A stretch of DNA of 22,513 bases from JANNRR01 sp031401675 (GTDB lineage: Bacteria; Pseudomonadota; Alphaproteobacteria; Rhodobacterales; Rhodobacteraceae), in the NCBI GenBank assembly GCA_031401675.1, contig JANNRR010000155.1, positions 1 to 22,513 of the forward strand. Reading direction: 5' to 3'. The position numbers were made by a program, and so were the translations under genes. Under the pieces are notes generated by a model. The model saw only the letters and a program-made list of their open reading frames with translations, had not been told where the DNA came from and ran no database searches. The number at the start of each line of letters is the position of its first letter. The first letter of the stretch is position 1. Below are positions 16,067 to 22,513 of this stretch, in pieces.

Positions 16067-16873
16067 ATGACCCGCAAAAGACCCACCGTTGCCGACCTGC
16101 GCGCGCTCAAGGGCAAGGGCCAGCTGACCATGCTGCGCGTGTTCACCCTCGATGAGGCCGCCGCTGCGGAACAGGCCGGCATCGATGTCGTGTCGATCCC
16201 GCCCGATCTCCTGACCCATCCGAGCTACCGCGATGTCGCCCCCGGCCTGTTCTCGATGACCGGCATGACGCATCTGGAGGCTGGAACCCCCGACGATTAC
16301 CTGCGGTTCTGCGGCCGGATGATGCAGGCCGGGGCCGATGCCGTCTATTGCTCCGGCAGCCTCGCCACCGTGGCGCATCTGGCGCGCGAACATATCCCGG
16401 TCGTGGGCCACGTCGGGCTGGTGCCGTCGCGCGCCACCTGGACCGGCGGCTTCCGCGCCGTCGGCAAATCCGCCCGCGACGCGCTGGCGCTCTATCAGGA
16501 ATGCCGGGACTATCAGACCGCCGGGGCCTTTGCCGTCGAGATCGAGGTTGTGCCGGTCGAGGTCGCAACCGAAATCAGCCGGCGGCTGTCCCTCTTGCTC
16601 TGGTCAATGGGGGCGGGCCCCGGCTGCGATGCGCAATATCTCTTTGCCGAGGATATCCTTGGCGAAAACCGTGGCCACATGCCGCGCCACGCCAAGGTCT
16701 ACCGCAACTTCGCTGCCGAATACGACCGCCTGCAGGCCGAGCGCGTCGCCGCCTTTACCGAATATCGCCGCGACGTCGCCACCGGCGCCTACCCCGAGGA
16801 TCGCCACGTGGTCCGCATAGACAGCACCGAACTGGCCGCATTCCTGGAAGGACTGCCACCCGGGGCGCAATAG
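16067..16873 (+). CDS. Divergent PanB (ketopantoate hydroxymethyltransferase) homologue
   Basis: 268 residues of the PEP-mutase/PanB barrel fold. Landmarks align with E. coli PanB: GHVGLVP (114-120) with GHLGLTP, EVVPVEVA (160-167) with ECVPVELA including the catalytic Glu, and MGAGPGCDAQ (181-190) with the IGIGAGN region. The magnesium ligands are missing: Asp45 in VGDSLG falls at VVSIPPD, Asp84 in ADLPF at TGMTHL, and Glu114 in KIEGG at YCSG. It is therefore unlikely to make ketopantoate. It may catalyse another aldol or lyase step at the end of the cluster's pathway. It lies 84 bp after the desaturase-like gene. Confidence 0.85.
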   Translation: MTRKRPTVADLRALKGKGQLTMLRVFTLDEAAAAEQAGIDVVSIPPDLLTHPSYRDVAPGLFSMTGMTHLEAGTPDDYLRFCGRMMQAGADAVYCSGSLATVAHLAREHIPVVGHVGLVPSRATWTGGFRAVGKSARDALALYQECRDYQTAGAFAVEIEVVPVEVATEISRRLSLLLWSMGAGPGCDAQYLFAEDILGENRGHMPRHAKVYRNFAAEYDRLQAERVAAFTEYRRDVATGAYPEDRHVVRIDSTELAAFLEGLPPGAQ

Positions 16874-17025
16874 GGCGAAACGCTGCGACAGCGCGGCGGT
16901 TGGAGCCTTCGTGCGCAAATCCGGCTGGCCGGGTGCATGAGGACGGCGGGCGGAGGCGCGTTTCCGCACGCGGTCGCGGCGCAGCCGGTCGTCATCGAGA
17001 CCCGGGCCGATCGGCGAAACGTAGG

Positions 17026-17043
17026 GTGCGTGCTCGCATGCAC
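17026..17043. other. Weak hairpin between convergent genes
   Basis: GTGCGTGC (17026-17033) can pair with GCATGCAC (17036-17043) with one mismatch, but the 2-base loop is tight and no T-run follows. It is the only notable structure in the 205-bp gap between the convergent PanB-like and peroxiredoxin genes. It could be a poor terminator or a small dispersed palindrome. No gene is seen in this gap. Confidence 0.25.
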
Positions 17044-17078
17044 TGCCCCGCCCATCCCCCCAAGCCCGCCCCACCGGA

Positions 17079-17564
17079 TCAGACCACCGCCAGCATCGAC
17101 GCCCCGCCCGAGATGTCGCACAGCCCCGGATGCGCCTCCTCGTGCAGCACCTTCACCACTCCGTCCTCGGCAAGAAGTGCATAGCGCTTGGAGCGGTTGG
17201 CGAAGCCCTCGGCCGGGTTGCTGAACTGCATCCCGATGGCCACGGTAAAGGCGCTGGCGGCATCGCCAACCATCGCGATCCCCGCTGCCGTGGCTCCGGT
17301 ATCTTCGCCGTACTGCCGCATCACGAACGGATCGTTCACCGCCACGCCGATCACCTCGACGCCCTTGCCCCTGAACCCGGCCATTTCCCTGATGAAGCTC
17401 GGCACATGTGCCGTGGTGCAGACGCCGGTGTACGCCCCCGGAAAGCCAAAGATCACCACCCGGCGCCCGGCCACCAGATCGGCGATGGCCACCGTTTCCG
17501 GGCCATCCGCCCCCATGCGCAGCACATCGGCATCTGGCAGGCGGTCTCCGACCCTGATTGTCAT
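17079..17564 (-). CDS. Peroxiredoxin, Prx5 type
   Basis: 161 residues, the usual Prx5 length. The peroxidatic site is PGAYTGVCT with Cys49; a second cysteine, Cys149 in HPGLCDISGG, may be the resolving one. The enzyme reduces hydrogen peroxide and organic hydroperoxides in the cytoplasm, typically with thioredoxin, glutaredoxin or glutathione. ATG 17564 gives the standard MTIRVGDRLPDADV start and follows AAGGGA. It is divergent from the FAD oxidoreductase gene across 81 bp, which should hold both promoters. It converges with the PanB-like gene and is probably not part of that cluster. Confidence 0.94.
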   Translation of the reverse strand: MTIRVGDRLPDADVLRMGADGPETVAIADLVAGRRVVIFGFPGAYTGVCTTAHVPSFIREMAGFRGKGVEVIGVAVNDPFVMRQYGEDTGATAAGIAMVGDAASAFTVAIGMQFSNPAEGFANRSKRYALLAEDGVVKVLHEEAHPGLCDISGGASMLAVV

Positions 17565-17645
17565 GGGGTATCCCTTGCTTGTGTTTCGACAAAGCTGGGA
17601 TATAGGGTCCGCAGCGATCAGGGCCACCAGAATCCGGGGGAAAAC

Positions 17646-18887
17646 ATGACGGAAGCAGGGATAGTCGTCGTCGGGGGCGGTCAGGCCGCAGCGGCACTGG
17701 TGTCGAAACTGCGCACCGACGGCTATGCCGGGCCCCTGACCCTGATCGGTGCCGAAGACGCGCCACCCTACCAGCGCCCGCCGCTGTCGAAATCCTACCT
17801 GATGGGCGAGATGGAGCGCGAACGCCTGTATCTGCGCCCGCTGCACTGGTACGCCGATCATGATATCGCCCTGCACCTCGGCACCCCGGTGTCCGCCATC
17901 GACCCCGCCGCCCGTACCGTCACGCTCGGCACGGACACGCTCGGCACCGACACGCTCGGCACCGACACGATACCCTACACCGATCTGGTGCTGACCACAG
18001 GTGCCCGGCCCCGCAGCCTCGCCGCCGGCATCGGCGGCAGCCTGCCCGGCGTCTTCACCGTCCGCACCCTGGCCGACATCGACGCCATGGTGCCGCTGTT
18101 CACCCCCGGCAAACGGCTCGTCATCATCGGCGGCGGCTATATCGGGCTCGAAGCCGCCGCCGTCGCCGCGAAACTGGGGCTTGTCGTCAGCGTCGTCGAG
18201 ATTGCCCCGCGCATCCTGCAACGCGTCGCCTGCCCGCAAACCTCCGACTATTTCCGCGCCGCCCATACCGCCCATGGTGTCAGCATCCTCGAAGGCACCG
18301 GCCTCGACCGGTTGATCGGCGATACCCACGTCACAGCCGCCCGCCTGTCGGATGGCCGCGAACTGGCCACCGATTTCGTCATCGCCGGTGTCGGCATCAC
18401 CCCTGACACCAGCCTGGCCGAAGCCGCAGGCCTGACCCTGGACAACGGCATAAGAACCGACGGCCACGGCCGCACCTCCGACCCGCATATCTGGGCGGCA
18501 GGCGACTGCGCTTCTTTCCCGTGGCGCGGCGGCCGGCTGCGGCTCGAATCGGTGCAGAACGCCATCGATCAGGCCGAATGCGTCGCCGACAACCTTTTGG
18601 GTGCGGCGCGCGACTACCTGCCGACGCCGTGGTTCTGGTCGGATCAATATGACGTCAAACTGCAGATCGCCGGCCTGAACACCGGCTACGACCGCATCAT
18701 CACCCGCCCGGGCGACGGCGACGCCGTGTCGTTCTGGTACTATCAGGGCGACACGCTGCTGGCCGTCGATGCGATGAACGACAGCCGCGCCTACATGATC
18801 GGCAAGCGCCTCTTGGAAATGGGCCGCACCGTCGCCCCGGCCCTGATCGAGAATCCCGACACCAACCTGAAGGCGCTCCTGAAGTAA
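17646..18887 (+). CDS. FAD-dependent NAD(P)H oxidoreductase, ferredoxin-reductase-like
   Basis: 413 residues of the putidaredoxin/rubredoxin-reductase class. An FAD loop VVVGGGQAAAALV (7-19) opens the protein, an NAD(P)H loop IIGGGYIGLEAA begins near residue 160, and SDPHIWAAGDCA is the second FAD-binding motif. The C-terminal WFWSDQYDVKLQIAGL is typical of the family. Such enzymes pass electrons from NAD(P)H to small iron-sulfur proteins that serve oxygenases. ATG 17646 follows a GGGGGAAAA. A three-unit LGTDT tandem repeat (residues 93-107) is an oddity. The last base of its stop is the first base of the rsmD start, so it belongs to that operon, probably core genome. Confidence 0.92.
   Translation: MTEAGIVVVGGGQAAAALVSKLRTDGYAGPLTLIGAEDAPPYQRPPLSKSYLMGEMERERLYLRPLHWYADHDIALHLGTPVSAIDPAARTVTLGTDTLGTDTLGTDTIPYTDLVLTTGARPRSLAAGIGGSLPGVFTVRTLADIDAMVPLFTPGKRLVIIGGGYIGLEAAAVAAKLGLVVSVVEIAPRILQRVACPQTSDYFRAAHTAHGVSILEGTGLDRLIGDTHVTAARLSDGRELATDFVIAGVGITPDTSLAEAAGLTLDNGIRTDGHGRTSDPHIWAAGDCASFPWRGGRLRLESVQNAIDQAECVADNLLGAARDYLPTPWFWSDQYDVKLQIAGLNTGYDRIITRPGDGDAVSFWYYQGDTLLAVDAMNDSRAYMIGKRLLEMGRTVAPALIENPDTNLKALLK
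17922..17966 (+). repeat. 15-bp tandem repeat, three units, in frame
   Basis: The unit ACGCTCGGCACCGAC occurs three times in direct succession (17922, 17937, 17952); the first has one mismatch and a partial fourth begins ACGA. It encodes TLGTD x3 inside the ferredoxin-reductase-like protein, between the FAD-domain strand (RTVTLG) and PYTDLVLTTGARP. Unit length is a multiple of three, so copy-number change would keep the frame. Confidence 0.9.
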
Positions 18888-19450
18888 TGCGCATCATCGG
18901 CGGCCAGTTTCGCGGCCTGCACCTCGCCGCCATCGGCAGCGGTGACGCCGCCGCCCACCTGCGCCCCACGGCCGACCGGGTCCGCGAAGCGATCTTCAAC
19001 CTCCTGATCAACGGCGGTTACGGCGACCCGGTCAGCGGTGCCCGCGTCCTCGACCTCTTCGCCGGCACCGGCGCGCTGGGGCTGGAGGCGCTGTCGCGCG
19101 GCGCCGCCCACGCCACCTTTGTCGACAACGGCCCGAAGGCCCACAGCCTGTTGCGCCGGAACATAGACCTGACCCGCAGCACCGACCTCACCGGGATTGT
19201 CCGCCGCGATGCCACCAGCCTGCCCGAAAACCGTGCCGCGCCCTTCACCCTGATCTTCCTCGACCCGCCCTATGGCAAAGCCATGGGCGAGGCCGCTCTG
19301 GCCACAGCGCTGTCAGGCGGCTGGCTCGCGCCGGGCGCGCTGGTGGTATGGGAGGAAACCGCCCCCCCAAAGGTCCCCGCCGGGCTGACACAGCAGGATC
19401 AGCGCCGCTACGGCGACACCGTGGTCACGATCCTGCGCGTGCAGGAATGA
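18887..19450 (+). CDS. rsmD: 16S rRNA (guanine966-N2)-methyltransferase
   Basis: 187 residues, normal for RsmD. The N-terminal MRIIGGQFRG and RPTADRVREAIFN are family signatures; the S-adenosylmethionine loop is DLFAGTGALGLEA (56-68) and the catalytic motif DPPY is at 126-129. It methylates G966 of 16S rRNA on the assembled 30S subunit. The start codon shares one base with the preceding stop (TAATG), and the stop overlaps the next start (ATGA), showing tight translational coupling on both sides. Confidence 0.95.
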   Translation: MRIIGGQFRGLHLAAIGSGDAAAHLRPTADRVREAIFNLLINGGYGDPVSGARVLDLFAGTGALGLEALSRGAAHATFVDNGPKAHSLLRRNIDLTRSTDLTGIVRRDATSLPENRAAPFTLIFLDPPYGKAMGEAALATALSGGWLAPGALVVWEETAPPKVPAGLTQQDQRRYGDTVVTILRVQE

Positions 19451-19989
19451 CCGACGAGTCCGGTGCCCTCAGCGTGCAGTTCCGATATGCCCGCGTTCCC
19501 GCGTCACGATTGGGCGCCCATGTCTACTCCCGAGGCAATCCGGCGCTGCAATCCGGCAGGATGGTTCTGGCGGCGATGCTTCTCTTCCTTGTGCTGGTGG
19601 TTTCACTCAGGGTTTTCGATGCCCCCCGGGTATCGGCCCTGTTCATTGCCGGCGGCCTGGCCGGTGGCGCAATCGCCGGTGCCGGGTTCATCCGGCTCAA
19701 CAACCGCATGGCGCGCAAAGTCCATGCCGCCATCTGGGCAGCACCTGTCCGCGCCGGGGTGACCGGGATCGTGCTGGATGCGGCGGAGTTGAAAGTCACC
19801 CACGCCGGGATGCACCAGACCGTCGAATGGCGCTGCAAAGTCGATGCCGCGTCGGCGTCGGCTCACACGCTGATCCTGCCGTCGCCCTGCGAATACCATC
19901 CGATTCCCCACGATTGCCTGCCCCACGGTCTGACCCCGGAAGGGCTTCACGAAAAGATCGCCGAGTGGCGCGCCGAGGCCGCCGCATGA
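19447..19989 (+). CDS. Hypothetical two-helix membrane protein
   Basis: 180 residues, function not recognised. Two hydrophobic helices form a hairpin: MVLAAMLLFLVLVVSLRVF (about 39-57) and ALFIAGGLAGGAIAGAGFI (about 64-82). A soluble domain of about 95 residues follows (VLDAAELKVTHAGMHQTVEW...LILPSPCEYHPIPHDCL). A short N-terminal part, then a helical hairpin, then a beta-rich tail recalls YcxB-like proteins, but no decisive motif is present. ATG 19447 overlaps the rsmD stop by 4 bases and its own stop overlaps the next start, so it is certainly translated with its neighbours. Confidence 0.75.
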   Translation: MTDESGALSVQFRYARVPASRLGAHVYSRGNPALQSGRMVLAAMLLFLVLVVSLRVFDAPRVSALFIAGGLAGGAIAGAGFIRLNNRMARKVHAAIWAAPVRAGVTGIVLDAAELKVTHAGMHQTVEWRCKVDAASASAHTLILPSPCEYHPIPHDCLPHGLTPEGLHEKIAEWRAEAAA

Positions 19990-20651
19990 CCCCGCCCATG
20001 CCCCCCCGCGCCGTGATCTTCGACTGCGACGGCGTGCTGGTCGACAGCGAGGGTCCGGCCTTCGACCTCCTCGAACAGGACCTCACCGGCCACGGCCTGC
20101 CGCTGCCCCGCCCCGAGATCGAGGCGCTGTTCATCGGCGGCACCGTGCGCGGCCTCTGGCACAGGGCCCGCGACATGGGCGCCCGCCTGCCAGACGACTG
20201 GGTCGATGACTTCTACGCCCGGCTTTATGCCCGCCTGGCGCAGGGCACGCCGCTGATCCCCGGCATCCTCGGCGTGCTCGATGCGCTCGACGCCGCCGCC
20301 ATCCCCTATGCCGTCGGCTCCAACGGCTCCGACCACAAGATGCAGGTCACCCTGTCGCAGCACCCCGGCCTCTTCGCCCGGCTGCAGGGCCGCCTGTTCT
20401 CCGGCCAGAGCCTCGGTGTGCCGAAACCCGCCCCCGACCTCTACCTGCACGCCGCCCGCGCCCTCGGCGTCGCCCCGGCCGACTGCGCCGTGGTCGAGGA
20501 CAGCCCGACCGGCGCCACCGCTGCCCGCCGCGCCGGCATGGTCTGCCACGGCTACGCCGCCCATGGCGACGGCATGGCCCTTGCCGCCGCCGGCGCCCGG
20601 GTCTTCCACAGCATGTCCGATCTGCCGGTGCTCCTCGGACTGCAACCCTGA
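19986..20651 (+). CDS. HAD-superfamily hydrolase, subfamily IA
   Basis: 221 residues. Motif I is IFDCDGVLVDSE with nucleophile Asp13 and Asp15; motif II is around AVGSNGS; motif III Lys is in GVPKPAPDLY; motif IV is VVEDSPTGATAARRAGM. The cap domain lies between motifs I and II. These enzymes dephosphorylate small phosphates such as phosphoglycolate or sugar phosphates; the substrate is not clear here. ATG 19986 overlaps the preceding stop (ATGA). It ends the four-gene run and converges on the aminopeptidase gene. Confidence 0.92.
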   Translation: MTPPMPPRAVIFDCDGVLVDSEGPAFDLLEQDLTGHGLPLPRPEIEALFIGGTVRGLWHRARDMGARLPDDWVDDFYARLYARLAQGTPLIPGILGVLDALDAAAIPYAVGSNGSDHKMQVTLSQHPGLFARLQGRLFSGQSLGVPKPAPDLYLHAARALGVAPADCAVVEDSPTGATAARRAGMVCHGYAAHGDGMALAAAGARVFHSMSDLPVLLGLQP

Positions 20652-20758
20652 CGCGGGTCTTCGCCCGTCCTGCCCGTTCGTCATGTCACGCCCGGGTCAT
20701 CTCGGGCGCTGTGCTTTGGGCATCTGCCCTGCCGGAGCAAGTTTGAAACCGCCCCGCC

Positions 20759-20828
20759 TCCCGCTTTCTCATTTTCCCAAATATCCTCGGGGGGCGCGCA
20801 GCGCGGGGGGCAGACAGCCCCCCTCTGC
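20759..20828 (-). repeat. Rhodobacterial-type intergenic palindromic repeat, copy B
   Basis: Read on the minus strand, a stem GGGGGGC/GCCCCCC (20805-20811/20817-20823, loop AGACA) is followed by CCCCCCGAGGATATTTGG and an A-rich tail. This matches copy A at 3805-3865 in plan and in the CCCCCCG-AGGATATTTG core. Both copies lie between convergent genes, here the HAD hydrolase and the methionine aminopeptidase. Role as a bidirectional terminator is an inference. The rest of 20652-20841 shows no gene. Confidence 0.65.
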
Positions 20829-20841
20829 CCGCAATACCGGC

Positions 20842-21645
20842 TCAGGTCGGGTAGAACCGCCCGGCCGGCGACAGGGTGAACAGCTCGAAGCTGCTCGCCG
20901 TCACCCCCACCGAATGCTCGAACTGCGCCGACAGCGATTTGTCGCGGGTCACGGCGGTCCAGTCATCGGCCAGCACCTTGGTCTCGGGCCGGCCGAGGTT
21001 CACCATCGGCTCGATGGTGAAGAACATGCCTTCTTCCAGCACCGGCCCGGTGCCGGGGCGGCCATAGTGCAGCACGTTCGGCGGCGCGTGGAACACCCGC
21101 CCCAGGCCATGCCCGCAGAAATCGCGCACCACCGACATGCGGTTGGCTTCGACATAGGCCTGGATGGCATGACCGATGTCGCCAAAGGTCGCGCCGGGCC
21201 GCACCGCCCCGATGCCCTTGAACATGGCGTCGTGCGTCACTTCGATCAGCCGCTCGGCCCGGCGGTTGGCCACGCCCGCCACATACATCCGGCTGGTGTC
21301 GCCATACCAGCCGTCCACGATCACCGTCACGTCGATGTTCAGGATGTCGCCGTCCTTCAACAGCTTCGGGCCGGGAATGCCGTGGCAGACCACATGGTTG
21401 ACCGAAATGCACGAGGCATGCTGATAGCCGCGGTAACCGATGGTGGCCGACCGCGCCCCGTGCGCCGCCACCTGTTCGGTGATGACCCGGTCCAGTTCGC
21501 CCGTGGTGACGCCGGGCGCAACCAGCGGCGACATCGCGTCAAGAATCTCGGCTGCCACCCGGCCGGCCCGGTGCATTCCGGCGAAATCACTCGCCTCGTA
21601 AATCCTGATGCCGTCCTTGGTCAGGCGGCCGCGCGTCACGTCCAA
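20842..21645 (-). CDS. map: Methionine aminopeptidase, type I
   Basis: 267 residues, close to the usual 265-275. It removes the initiator methionine from new proteins. The five metal ligands are all present: Asp105, Asp116 (NIDVTVIVDGWYGDTSR), His179 (CGHGLG), Glu212 (FTIEPM) and Glu243 (QFEHSV). There is no ATG near the family N-terminus: the frame opens with TTG at 21645, 7 bases after GGGAG, and a GTG at 21639 is the alternative. Either gives the typical ...TKDGIRIYEASDFAGMH start. A TATATT within 40 bases upstream could be a -10. Immediately upstream is the GC-rich repeat array. Confidence 0.93.
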   Translation of the reverse strand: MDVTRGRLTKDGIRIYEASDFAGMHRAGRVAAEILDAMSPLVAPGVTTGELDRVITEQVAAHGARSATIGYRGYQHASCISVNHVVCHGIPGPKLLKDGDILNIDVTVIVDGWYGDTSRMYVAGVANRRAERLIEVTHDAMFKGIGAVRPGATFGDIGHAIQAYVEANRMSVVRDFCGHGLGRVFHAPPNVLHYGRPGTGPVLEEGMFFTIEPMVNLGRPETKVLADDWTAVTRDKSLSAQFEHSVGVTASSFELFTLSPAGRFYPT

Positions 21646-21737
21646 AAGCAGGCTCCCGCCGTGTCATTGCCCGAATATAAACGGAAACCGCGGCTTTGGC
21701 CAGAGTCCGAACCACCGCGCCCGCAGGTCCACGCCAG

Positions 21738-22513
21738 CGCATCCTGCGCCCGGACGCCAATACCCGGTTCATCCCGCGCCCGAACGCTCACACCTGCCCC
21801 CCCGGGGCACACCCGGCGCACCCCACACCCGAACGCCCACACCGGCGCGCCCGGCATCCCCCAGGGCACCCCCGGCGCATACCGCGCCCGAAGGCCCGCA
21901 CCTGCCCCCCGGGGCACACCCGGCGCATCCCAAACCCGAACGCCAGCACCCGGTGCATCCCGCATCCAAACGCTCATACCTGCCCCTCGGGCACCCCCGG
22001 CCCATCCCACACCCGAACGCCCACACCAGGCTCTCCCGGCACTGCCGGCGCATCCCAAGCCCGAACGCCCACACTCGGATGCCCTCCCCGGCGCATCCTC
22101 CGCCCGAACGCCCACACCGGCGCGCCCGTCACCCTCCCAGCACATCCAACGCATCCCATGCCCCAGACACCCAGTTCGGTGCATCCCGCGCCACAATGAC
22201 CGCGCCCGGCACCCCGGTTACCCCTCTGGTCCCCCGGGACCCCTGGCGCATCCTCCGCCCGAGCGCCCACACCGGCGCGCCCGGCATCCCCCCGGCACAC
22301 ACGGCGCATCCCATGCCGCAAACACCCAGCCCGGTGCATCCCGCGCCACAATGACCGCGCCCGGCACCCCGGTCACTCCCCGACCCCCCCAAGGACCCCC
22401 GGCGTGTCCCGTGCCCGAACGCCCACACCGGCGCGCCCAAAATCCCCCCGGCACACACGGCGCATCCCATGCCGTAGACACCCTCTCCGGTGCATCCCGG
22501 GCCAGAATGACCA
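21738..22513. repeat. GC-rich degenerate tandem-repeat array with higher-order period
   Basis: At least 15 units begin with a form of CGCATCCC, often followed by N4 and CCCGAACGCCCACACC. Starts are at 21738, 21817, 21876, 21924, 21954, 22001, 22049, 22092, 22150, 22180, 22247, 22305, 22335, 22403, 22461 and 22491, so spacings vary from 30 to 79. From 22092 the order 58-30-67/68 repeats, a period of 155-156 bp that is nearly identical between rounds. Spacings are mostly not multiples of three, so no reading frame keeps a repeating peptide. The array continues past the window edge. No gene is supported in it. Confidence 0.88.

Noticed and set aside
16067..16873. Authentic panB for pantothenate synthesis
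   Set aside because: The metal-ligand positions are not conserved, the protein lacks part of the central region, and there is no panC neighbour.
17646..18887. Reductase partner (MocF-like) of the desaturase-like oxygenase
   Set aside because: It has the right class, but it is fused by overlap to rsmD and separated from the cluster by a minus-strand peroxiredoxin gene. Core-genome membership is more likely, so I do not assign it to the pathway.
21608..22354. Pro/His/Thr-rich repeat protein (248 codons, plus) or its minus-strand counterpart across the array
   Set aside because: Unit spacings such as 59, 47, 43 and 58 shift the frame, so no repeating peptide is kept. Open frames arise because the repeat is nearly free of T/A-rich stop codons.
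21738..22513. CRISPR array
   Set aside because: The repeats are degenerate, spacings range widely, the intervening sequences are themselves repeated, and no cas gene is present.

Overview
The window is high-GC DNA with alphaproteobacterial gene content. A BciA-type 8-vinyl reductase, divergent hemC/hemE and a TGT-N12-ACA (PpsR/CrtJ-like) site between them point to a bacteriochlorophyll-making purple bacterium of the Rhodobacter group (Rhodobacterales). The species cannot be named from this sequence.

Layout. (1) Bases 1-3660 are a tetrapyrrole block: the tail of an unidentified protein, hemC (-), hemE (+) and bciA (+). The hemC/hemE gap holds the PpsR-like site and copy 1 of a ~280-bp unrecognised repeat. 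(2) Bases 3931-16873 are an accessory catabolic block. A LacI-family regulator (-) faces a long one-direction cluster: Tat-exported solute-binding protein, two permeases, two different ATPases, a Gfo/Idh/MocA dehydrogenase, a TIM-barrel isomerase/epimerase, [repeat copy 2], a DUF4432 aldose-epimerase-like protein, a membrane three-histidine-box desaturase/hydroxylase and a divergent PanB homologue. (3) Bases 17079-20651 look like core genome: a Prx5-type peroxiredoxin (-) divergent from a four-gene overlapping run (FAD ferredoxin-reductase-like enzyme, rsmD, a two-helix membrane protein, a HAD hydrolase). (4) A methionine aminopeptidase gene (-) is preceded by a GC-rich tandem-repeat array that runs off the end of the window.

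How it fits together. The accessory block reads as import of a sugar, polyol or cyclitol-like compound, its oxidation and isomerisation, an oxygen-dependent step at the membrane and perhaps a C-C bond step by the PanB-like enzyme, all under LacI-type control. The substrate cannot be read from the sequence. The gene kit resembles rhizopine (moc) catabolism, but that link is an inference.

The least explained features are: the two-copy element with conserved hairpins at 1092-1371 and 13195-13501; the ATPase pair whose changed motifs would make one of two nucleotide sites degenerate; the PanB homologue without the usual metal ligands; and the nested repeat array at the right end. All alignments and identities were done by eye.
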